Assembly: GCA_022813625.1 (NCBI GenBank)
Contig: JAKLMB010000029.1
Span: 186,001 to 250,000 of the forward strand
Source: Aaosphaeria pasadenensis
Taxonomy: Eukaryota > Ascomycota > Dothideomycetes > Pleosporales
Direction of reading: 5' to 3'
Length of the DNA stretch: 64,000 nucleotides
Part shown: positions 56,215-64,000 of the stretch, piece after piece
Numbering within the stretch: the first letter of the stretch is position 1
Layout: every line of letters starts with the position of its first letter
Made by a program: the position numbers and the translations under genes
The notes under the pieces: model-generated
The model's input: only the letters and a program-made list of their open reading frames with translations
Database searches by the model: none
Told to the model about the DNA's origin: nothing

Positions 56215-56958
56215 ATGATGGGATCAATGGCTCCGACCGTCGACATTCCCGGCGTGCAGCCAGAGGTAGCCGCCCTATTCCAAGAGATGGAACATACATT
56301 CCAATACACCGGACTCGGAGACGACCGCTGGTACATCCTCACCATGGCAGCCGTCGTAGGCGGCACCAACCCTGAGCTCGCCGCCCAACTCTACCTCTAC
56401 ATGATCAACCAGCCCGGACGCGAGGAGCCCTGCGACCGACAAGCCCTGATGCGTCGACTGCGCGAAATCATCGTCAAACTCGTCTCCATCATCGGCGTCT
56501 GCAAGCCCCTGGAAGCCATCATCTCGATCGTCAGGGTCGAGCGGCCAGAAGATCGCGACTACAGCTTCAGCCGCGAGAACTGGCAGGCCGACGGCAACAA
56601 CCACGAGGACGGCATGGCGTGGCTGACGCAGATCTACGAGCGCAACATGGAGTCCACGCTACGGCTGTTCGACGCGCATCTCGATTTCCAGTGGATCTCC
56701 ACCGACATCACGTATGGCCTTTATCTTTCAGATAGGCAGAATATGGACGACTTGGACACTGAGTTGACGGTGCTCGTGGGCATCATGATCCAGAATTTGA
56801 AGCTGGAGACTTACTGGCACATCCGCGGCATTCGACGCATCGGCGTCCCGCAGGAGGACGTCAAGACGATTCTTTCGTGCGTGCGGAGGATTGCGGATTT
56901 CACAGGCGTCAAGCTGAATAGAATCCCGACGGTGGACGAAGTCGAACAAGACGTCTGA
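56215..56958 (+). CDS. AhpD/carboxymuconolactone decarboxylase-like protein
   Basis: An intronless frame of 247 residues; two adjacent ATGs (56215 and 56218) could serve as start. The sequence is all-helical: NPELAAQLYLYMINQP, then REIIVKLVSIIGVCKPLEAI, which corresponds to the CMD/AhpD helix pair found in a fungal family annotated as carboxymuconolactone-decarboxylase-like. The C-x-x-C redox pair of true AhpD enzymes is missing, with one Cys in GVCK, so a thiol peroxidase role is doubtful. The family is often seen beside secondary-metabolite or catabolic genes; here the nearest candidate cluster ends about 4 kb to the left. Function unknown. Confidence 0.75.
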   Translation: MMGSMAPTVDIPGVQPEVAALFQEMEHTFQYTGLGDDRWYILTMAAVVGGTNPELAAQLYLYMINQPGREEPCDRQALMRRLREIIVKLVSIIGVCKPLEAIISIVRVERPEDRDYSFSRENWQADGNNHEDGMAWLTQIYERNMESTLRLFDAHLDFQWISTDITYGLYLSDRQNMDDLDTELTVLVGIMIQNLKLETYWHIRGIRRIGVPQEDVKTILSCVRRIADFTGVKLNRIPTVDEVEQDV

Positions 56959-58183
56959 ATGCAGTCCAGCCAGCGACAAGCTGTGAATCAGAACTTCTAC
57001 GAACGGGACTTTGCTGCCAGGACCTACGATGATGCAAAACGAACATGAAAAGAATGGACAACCCAAGTCCGTTAAACGACACGAGAACCACGAACCTCAC
57101 GCAAAATCCTCTCTTTGAAAAAAACAACGCCTCGCAGTCTAGCGATTGGAAATCGCCAACAGGCGAGGCGGCGGCCGCAAGCGCAAGCGAACCTCTCTCG
57201 TTGAAAAGAAATGGCCGATGATCGGGCGGCGGAAGCTCTACTAGTTCCAGCAGACATCGCCCACCACGTCACCTCCACAACCACCAGCTGGAAAAATAAT
57301 TACAACGCCCCGGCACCGGCCTCAACAGCGGATTGAGAAATGTGAAGCAATCAATGAATGCATCCCAAGATATCTACCAATCTAATACGCATTGTCTCCG
57401 CCTACCTACCTAGACATGGGGCGGGACTAGATCTGTGGGGAAGCTTGTCAAAATGCCTAGATGCTTAATGCAGTCCGGCTGATGTAGCGCCGGCGATGAT
57501 GTATGTCTCACTTATATATTAGCTACAAAATACCGAATACAGTCGATTTTGATTTGGATGGTTGCAATGGAAATATGGGACGTGAAGGCTCCGCGTGATA
57601 CGACATGACCCGGATGAATCGAAGAAGTTACAGCGGGAGGAGTGAGATGCATGATTTGGGACTTTGCGTATATGCAATGTCACGAGGCTGCTTTACTTTT
57701 ACAATGCCAGACTTGCTAAGTTAACATTTAGGGCTATTTTTAAGGAATTGGCGTCTTTACTTCGATGGTCGTAACATTTCGTTTCCATTTCCACCTCCAT
57801 TTTGAATAAATGTCTCAAGCAATGGTCGCTCCTACATTCGACTATTATTGAACATAGCCATAAAATCCGTTCAAGGACCAAGAACAGGTACGCTATGTTT
57901 ACGAGTGAGTCTTCATTAAGATGAACTTTAGTTCAATCTTACATAGATGTTGTATCACCTGTCAATCATTCAGAGCAATTAACACCCAATGAACCGCAAT
58001 CTCATCGTGCAGAAGCTTATGGTCACATTGGATGAATGCAGTGGACGCCTGATTCTTTCCAATGTCCCAATGATCACTATAAAATACGATCTATAGAGCA
58101 ACAAATCCGTATCATCGTCAGCAAGCAACGACTACTTCAATTCTACAACATCCGACAAGACACTTCCCTCATACCTCGCAACC
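56959..58183. other. Intergenic, no gene seen
   Basis: 3' flank of the CMD-like gene and promoter of the PAN-like gene. Contains a GGCGGCGGCCGC-rich spot at 57162-57180. No coding frame of note. Confidence 0.5.
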
Positions 58184-58676
58184 ATGATCCCATCCACCTC
58201 CCTCCTCGTCCTCTTCTCAGCACTCACACTATCTCAAGCTCGAGTGTAAGTCGCATTCCCTTCCCAAACACCACCCTCTCGGTCATCCTTCTCAGCCCTC
58301 CCCCTAACCCACAACCCATAGCATCCCCAACATCGACCGCCTAACCCTGTCCTGCCCCTCCTCCGTCCTCCTAACCTGGGACTCCACCGTCTCCTTCACC
58401 TGCAAAACGAACCTCAACTTCCAAGCCGGCGACATCACCGGCATCCTCGCGTTCTCCGTGGAGCAGTGCGCGGACGCGTGCGCGACGTCGCGGAAGTTCA
58501 TGGGCGAGGACAAAGGGTGCGATGCGTTTACGTTTGATGTGGACGTCGCGAGGAGTTATAGTATCAATAATGGGGCGAATTGCTGGTTGAAGAGAAAGGG
58601 GGAGACGAAGGGGGAGAATAGTGATTGGAATGGGGTTAGTGGTGTGCTTATTGAGGAGGAGAAGAAGGGGGTTTGA
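58184..58676 (+). CDS. Small secreted PAN/apple-like protein
   Basis: Two exons, 58184-58245 and 58322-58676, give 138 residues; the intron has GTAAGT and CATAG ends and keeps frame. Residues 1-19 form a signal peptide. The mature part has six cysteines arranged C-SSVLLTW..FT-C..FSVEQ-C-ADA-C-ATSRKF..KG-C-DAFTFDVD..GAN-C-WLK, the fold signature of fungal PAN/apple-like domains, which bind proteins or carbohydrates. Secreted, function unknown. Confidence 0.75.
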
Positions 58677-58946
58677 AGGGGGGTTCTGGAGGGACGGCTT
58701 GGAGAAGGTGTTTGACATGGAGTATCGAGTGGTGTCGTGGATACTTTAGGAGGTTGGCTGTGTTGTAAATGACCGAGACGTTGTGTGGATTGATAGTCAA
58801 GTCAATAGCAACTCCGTTGTAACGTTCTGTTTCGTATCAGGGAGTGTACGTGTATCAGCTCGATTTCGTCCCCCATCCGAGCTCAAACCCCACAGTCCGA
58901 TCGTATCACTCTTCCACTCCTCATCTTGCGCCGTAGAAAGGTGCCC

Positions 58947-59816
58947 CTATCCACAATTAGCAGAGCCTTCACACTCCTCCCTCATAAAAGAACCTACCAA
59001 AAACGACCAAACAAGCCCCTCCCCCTTCGTCTCCCTCTTCGAATTCTCCACGATAGCCTCCTCAAGCAACCCCGTCGTCTTAACCCTCTGCCCAACTTCA
59101 TCCTGACACAACCTCACAACCTCCCTCCCCCACGGTGCCTCTCCGTTCGGCTCCAGGAACACATCGACACGAACGTTTAGTCCCCGAATCGCGTGCACAA
59201 GCGCAGCTAACCTCCTCGCGGATGCCCGTTTCGCCGCATTCGATGGCGTCTTCAACGTCCCTAGGAAGTGCACCTGCACCCTCACGCTCAACAACCCGGG
59301 GAAACCTCTTACCTGCGCCACGGTCGAGTATCGTTTCTTCTCATCGACGATCCTTCTGCTGTCTTGACGGCTGTCGACGTCCCATTCCACGACCTCGGTC
59401 CATCGAATCTGGAGATGGCGCACGGTGGGAGGGATAATTGGTTGTCGGCGATGCCAGTGTTGAAGCCATGATGAGTGATCGGGGTAGCTGTTGTGACCTG
59501 TGATGTGGATGGCGAATTTAGACCAGATGATTGCGGAGGCTTCGGCGTGGATTTGGCGGCTGGTGGTGAGGAGGGTTGGTATTGTTGGTGCCTTTTGTGG
59601 TAATGTCTTAAGATTATGTTTGTTAGGGGTTGTTGATTTTGATGGGTTGGTGGTGAGGTTGTCCGTAAAGATTTGGAGGACAGGTCTGTCGAAAGGGAGA
59701 ATTGGAGGGTTAGATGTTGGAGAGGAAGAGGAGCATGAGAGGGCTTCGAAGAGGATTTGTTCGCGAATTTCGAGGGGGAGATCTAGGAGGGGGGAGTCGT
59801 GCTGTGCTGTAGACAT
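58947..59816 (-). CDS. F-box-like protein
   Basis: An intronless frame of 289 residues; the ATG at 59816 is chosen because the upstream in-frame codon is TTG. The N-terminal LLDLPLEIREQILFEAL at about residues 11-27 is an F-box-like helix, followed by a Ser/Pro-rich linker and a segment (LLTTSRQIHAEASAIIWSKFAIHI) that is characteristic of the fungal F-box/DUF3801-type family ('CRQIYxEA...FY'). Likely an adaptor-like protein; no other domain. It is convergent with the PAN-like gene, 270 bp away. Confidence 0.75.
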   Translation of the reverse strand: MSTAQHDSPLLDLPLEIREQILFEALSCSSSSPTSNPPILPFDRPVLQIFTDNLTTNPSKSTTPNKHNLKTLPQKAPTIPTLLTTSRQIHAEASAIIWSKFAIHITGHNSYPDHSSWLQHWHRRQPIIPPTVRHLQIRWTEVVEWDVDSRQDSRRIVDEKKRYSTVAQVRGFPGLLSVRVQVHFLGTLKTPSNAAKRASARRLAALVHAIRGLNVRVDVFLEPNGEAPWGREVVRLCQDEVGQRVKTTGLLEEAIVENSKRETKGEGLVWSFLVGSFMREECEGSANCG

Positions 59817-60574
59817 GTGGAATCGCAAGGTGTGGATTTGAAGCTGTATGATATTTCCTCAACATCTAAGTTCGCACACGTTTTTTTTTAGCATGAATGA
59901 ACGGTGAGAACAGGTTCAGTATAAGATTTATACATTTGCACCCCCAAATCCATTGCAAAAGCCACCAAACAACCCATTCAGAACATCCAATACTCCCTCG
60001 CTGCCGCCATCAACTTCCACCGCCCTCCTCCCAACGCTCGCACGAGTGCATCTGGAGTCAGTTCAGAAACAATGGGCTTACTATGGCAAGGATGTTCGAC
60101 GAACCAGGTGGACGGAAAGCATGAGCTGCGTGTTCGGGGCGAAGGTGCACCGCAGGGACCTGGCCTGGCCAGGTGTGCCGTGACTGCGCATGCAGTAAGA
60201 CGCGTGTGTGCAAGGGATCTGGGGTTGGGGTCGTGAACGTTGATGGGACTTGGCGGGGTTGGATGACACGAGGGTTTGATGCTTCTAGGTTGTTCCTGGG
60301 GTGACTATGATATGTTTTTTTGAACAAAAGAACTTTTTCGAATTTTTCCCACAAATCTACCAGCTTGGTATTGAACACCACTGGGTGCAGGAGGGCTCAT
60401 CGCAATATAACCCTTCGTAACAGCAGCCACAAAGCATCTACCAATTGATCACCGTGCTCCTTCAATCACAAAATCCTTTCCCCCAATTCAATACCAAACC
60501 ACAATGGTAAAGAGAAAAAGCAACTTCAAGTCCCCAGGGCGCGCGGTGCCACGTGTGCGGCTCAATCCTCTTCG
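59817..60574. other. Intergenic, no gene seen
   Basis: Promoter of the F-box-like gene and 3' flank of the SET gene. A T-run at 59881-59889. A tiny ATG frame at about 60504 (24 codons) is basic but too short to call. Confidence 0.45.
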
Positions 60575-62909
60575 CTAACCGCTATGAAAGCAAAGTCCAA
60601 GCGAATCGTCCTCGCCAACAACGATTTTGAAAGCGGTCCTGGCGTACTTATCCGCAACTTTTGCGTTCTGCCAATTTTGCAATTCGAGGAAGGCATTGTA
60701 TATCACCAAGAACGCCTGAATCGAGCGGTCCTGGAACAGGCCCCATCTCAGTATCTCGAAGCAGGACGTAGTCGCATCCAAGCCAACGACACGGTATCCG
60801 AGAGATGTAAAGAACTCCCGCGCTGCGTTCAACGCCTTTTCGGGCTTCTGTCGCTTGATGTATAGTTGTGCCAGCTCGAGCTGGGATTGCCATACCAAGA
60901 GACGAGGAACATCTTCAGCGGGTTGGGTATAGGTTGCGTTCAGCGCTTTCAGTTGTCGTTTGATGATTTGAGTCTTGGTCTTGTCTTCTGTAGGTGCGAA
61001 ATATGCCCGCTTCAGTCCGACAATGATCCTCATTCTCTCTTCTAGGGTAGCGGCGGTCGTGTGGTTTTCGTCCTGGCAGATGGCGCACGTGCAAGTGAAT
61101 CCCCAGCTCTGCAGTCTTTCTTGCTGACTTCCCCGGTGGGGCGAAATCTGGAAGTCAGGAACCTGATACCAGAAAGAGAGTTCGGTGCCAGCGTCCAAGT
61201 CACGGGTCGCCCTTACAATCATCATGTCGCCAATGAAAGAGCGGCGAGCATTGCTGGTACATGAGTGGTTGATGTAGGACGCGTGAGTCCAGATGCCGAC
61301 TGAGTGTCTGCCATGTAGGATAGACAAAGGGGTTGGACCTTGCCGGGTTTCCTCTTCCATGTCTTGTCGGTGTGAGTGCAAGCTAGAGATCGGGCATGCG
61401 AACATATTCAACCCGGTAATTGCACGCGCGAGAAATCTACCAAGCTCATCGGATTAATTTTGAAATGACTCCTACTGCTACGATCAATACTGAACTTACG
61501 CATCAACTACTGGCGTCTCGTCGACGACAGATTCGTTCACTGTCTCGTACGTGCCGCAATGCAACGTGGTGAATCGAGAAGCAAGTGATGGGTTGGTGTG
61601 GACTTTTTGCGTAACCATCTGCTGAAGCTCGGCTTGGCCATGAACGTGGCGAATATCCTTAAATGGATCTATAAGCATAGTAGTGATCGAACCGGGCTCT
61701 GGCGTCTGTGGGACGTGAGCGCGCGCGAACGCTTTCTCACAAAGGATTAACGCTCCAGCCTTAACATATTCTGTCGAGAAAAGGCCACGGCCTTTACCCA
61801 CGGATTCTCTGATCTCGACGGGTCCAATGTAGGTGGCATAGTCGAGATCCGGCGCATTGTGGTCATGGACATCCCTTTGCATGGTTTTGAAATTATAAAC
61901 ACCGGTAGCCATCTCTACGCAGCGGTTCTGAGCACGCTCAAGCTTAGGCTTTGCCAAAGGGTTCTGAGGATATTCCGTGTGGAGAATTTCGAGGACTTGG
62001 CGACATTCTTCGAACCGCTGTAGTGAGTAGAGGGCTTCACCTGCCCGGAACAACGCCTTCTCAGATGGTTTTGGGCCAAAATTGGGGTAGCCCGAATCTA
62101 GAAGTGCGGCATCAAATTGATGGGTTTTGAGGTACGCCAGTGATCTATTGCGCTTGATGATTGCAATAGCATCTGGATCAGTGGAGGAGACAAGGGCGTT
62201 TGTGTAGCTAGTGAACGATATAAGCCTTGCCAATACTGAAAGAGCCCTGGATAGACACGCACGCTTCGATCGCCTTCCAATACTTGTTGTTTCCCATGGC
62301 CAAGTCACCAGCCACCTTGTACATCTTTGCGTCCGTTGGGACGTCTTGTCGCCACTCACGAGGGTATAACTCGTTGAGTTCGCTGGCATAGATGAGGTCG
62401 GAGGGGTGGTCCACGCGCAAAGCATAATCACCAGTCTCGGTGATTTTGAAGAAGGGTTCCTTCACCAAAACGACAGTGCCTACGTTGATGATATCACCCC
62501 CCGTACGAACATCTTCCTCCTCTTGGAGGCAGAGCTGAAGGATCGTAACACGATCGAGTACGTCCTCAGCGAGAACAACCACCGTGTCTTTCTGAAGGGG
62601 TGGGGTGATTGCGCGGAGAGCGATGTATCTTCCTCGATGATGGGTTTCTAGCTCAAGATCTTCGATGGTGATGGGCTCAAGCTGGGCGAGGGGGGTGGTG
62701 CATGGCGGATAGGTAGGTGTCAGGAACGAGAGTCTTACCAAGGGATGCCATGTGTCTTCCCCTAATATGGCATCCCTCACGCCCATTGAGAACCACAGAA
62801 GACTCTCTTCGCGAGACTTGAGGTCGTTGGGCTTTTCTCCCTTCCGCCTCTCTGCTTCTCGAAGAATCGTCTTTTGGGCTTCAAGCCCAGCTGCCCACGC
62901 ATCTTCCAT
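60575..62909 (-). CDS. SET-domain protein with TPR region
   Basis: Three exons, 62909-62263, 62207-61500 and 61436-60575, give 738 residues; both introns have canonical ends and consistent phases. A leader region is followed by TPR-like helices (about 190-300: AMGNNKYWKAIEAYTNAL, KRNRSLAYLKTHQFDAALLD). A SET domain starts near residue 345 (GPVEIRESVGKGRGLFST), with the NHSCTSN cofactor/substrate motif at about 507-513 and ELSFWYQ, and ends in a post-SET C-x-C-x2-C zinc site (CTCAIC). More TPR-like helices close the protein. This is the fungal TPR/SET architecture related to SMYD proteins but without a MYND finger. A lysine methyltransferase is expected; target unknown. Confidence 0.85.
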
Positions 62910-63315
62910 AATAGCGTAATCTTCTTCAGTGTCGGTGGAAACTTATGTGATCATCAATTTGAAACGCGTTGTTGTGGAGGTTGGTTGTGGACGAGGTTGG
63001 TTGTGGACGTGAGTGAGAAGGGAAAAGGTAGTGAAATAAAGTTGAACAACGCGACTATTATTTATGAACGCGTTGCTTATTTACCTCTCCGTTTGTTCAT
63101 TGACTATATTGCTGTTCAAGCGCAGTTCACACCAGTTAGCAACCATTCTACAAACACTGGAACCATTGTATATTCTCTGATTCATTGTAATGTTTTGAAA
63201 TCTATGTATCTAAACACCCGAAAGAGCAAGCCGGATGCCGCCTGTCTGCGCTGATGTGTTCAAAGACTTCCTCTTTTTTTGTTTCCTCTATTTCAGTAAG
63301 CTGTTGATGATCTTA
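62910..63315. other. Intergenic, no gene seen
   Basis: About 400 bp between two codirectional minus-strand genes: the SET gene's promoter and the 3' UTR of the Moco-sulfurase-like gene. Confidence 0.5.
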
Positions 63316-64000
63316 TCAATAAAATCCAAGCCATTTCGGAAATCTATGCCGCATTCCAGAAGATTTCTTTTGCTTCTTCTTTGGCAACAGTTCCTCACTG
63401 TGTCCTGAGTCAGCTACCGCAAGCAAACCACTGACATCTCTTTGATGTGGCCCATTCCCATCCAAATAACAAGTTTTCACAAACTTGACGAAAACATCAA
63501 CATCTTCGACTGTGCTCATGGGTCCAAGGCTGGCTCTAACCATGCCCATCGGTACACCAAACCTCACATCGTTCGGCTGCCCGCATCGAAAGCCGCTATC
63601 ATACGCATCGCGGATATTGGTAGATGTAAGACCAAGGGCATTTGCCATCCCAGCTGGATTACACAGACTGCCTGTCCGGATAAGAATGTTATGCTTCAAC
63701 GCCATTTCCCCAACACTAGCGCTGCTGATCCACGATCCATCAGGCCTTCGGATGTTGAAGGTCACTGTTGCACCTTGCGTAGTCGGATCTCCATATGTTG
63801 AGTCGGGATCGACATAGATACTGCACAATGAGATGCCGTTCTGATGTCTCATCTGTGAAAGTCGATCGTAGAGCGATTTGGCGAGCCATGTTGTATGTTT
63901 GGAGATCGAATCGAATCCACGGAAGATGTTCTTGTGTGCGTCGATGGCGATGTTCAAAGCAAGAATGTTGCGGATAGGTAGTGTGCCGTCCTCCAGTCTA
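63316..64000 (-). CDS. Molybdenum cofactor sulfurase-like aminotransferase (5' part missing)
   Basis: The frame stays open to the right edge, so the gene starts beyond the window. The visible 228 residues are the C-terminal third of a NifS/class V aminotransferase domain: SWISSASVGEMALKHNILIRTGSLCNPAGMANALGL carries the persulfide-type Cys within RTGSLCNPAG, followed by VRASLGPMSTVEDVDVFVKFV, both as in eukaryotic molybdenum cofactor sulfurases. It ends in a Lys-rich tail without the MOSC domain of full-length cofactor sulfurases, so it is either a short aminotransferase-only paralog or has MOSC encoded elsewhere. Confidence 0.8.
   Translation of the reverse strand, partial: RLEDGTLPIRNILALNIAIDAHKNIFRGFDSISKHTTWLAKSLYDRLSQMRHQNGISLCSIYVDPDSTYGDPTTQGATVTFNIRRPDGSWISSASVGEMALKHNILIRTGSLCNPAGMANALGLTSTNIRDAYDSGFRCGQPNDVRFGVPMGMVRASLGPMSTVEDVDVFVKFVKTCYLDGNGPHQRDVSGLLAVADSGHSEELLPKKKQKKSSGMRHRFPKWLGFY

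Overview
The window looks like nuclear DNA of a filamentous ascomycete (Pezizomycotina, perhaps a Dothideomycete). Most genes are split by short introns of about 45-110 bp with GTAAGT/GTATGT-type donors. The protein families are typical of these fungi: a Zn2Cys6 regulator, small secreted cysteine-rich proteins, F-box-like QLPAELRNTIY proteins, AA8 and GH43 wall-active proteins, and a Dal5-like MFS carrier. Genes alternate strand, with gene-poor gaps of 1-4 kb. I recognised no rRNA, tRNA, transposon or CRISPR array. Exon joins were read by hand from splice signals and reading phase; nothing was computed or searched.

Layout. 0.6-4.7 kb: an F-box-like protein, an orphan open frame, and a large polytopic membrane protein with a Cys-rich tail. 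5.2-12.1 kb: a run of secreted or surface genes (stand-alone AA8 cytochrome, MARVEL-like protein, GH43 arabinan-active enzyme, small secreted Cys-rich protein). 14.3-19.4 kb: a coiled-coil protein, an SGNH hydrolase and a Cue5-like autophagy receptor. 19.4-23.3 kb: a gene desert. 23.3-29.7 kb: a 7TM protein with a 24-nt microexon, an intronless metallo-beta-lactamase-fold protein and an MFS carrier. 32.4-38.2 kb: a T5orf172-domain protein, a C2H2 array of 14 fingers and a duplicated-domain secreted protein.

39.6-50 kb is the most interesting part. It looks like an undescribed catabolic cluster: an amidohydrolase, a seven-exon Zn2Cys6 regulator, a cupin protein, a fumarylacetoacetase-like hydrolase, possibly a flavin monooxygenase and a quinone-reductase-type MDR enzyme, plus the remains of an alpha/beta hydrolase. 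A palindromic motif, TCGG-N-CCGA, occurs five times between 39.64 and 46.29 kb. Copies lie upstream of the amidohydrolase, at the 5' end of the regulator and in the divergent cupin/hydrolase promoter, which suggests a pathway-specific, autoregulated regulon. The substrate is unknown.

52.6-64 kb: a long intergenic region with a TACGGACGTA repeat, an AhpD/CMD-like protein, a PAN-like secreted protein, a second F-box-like protein, a SET+TPR protein and the 3' end of a molybdenum-cofactor-sulfurase-like gene that runs off the right edge.
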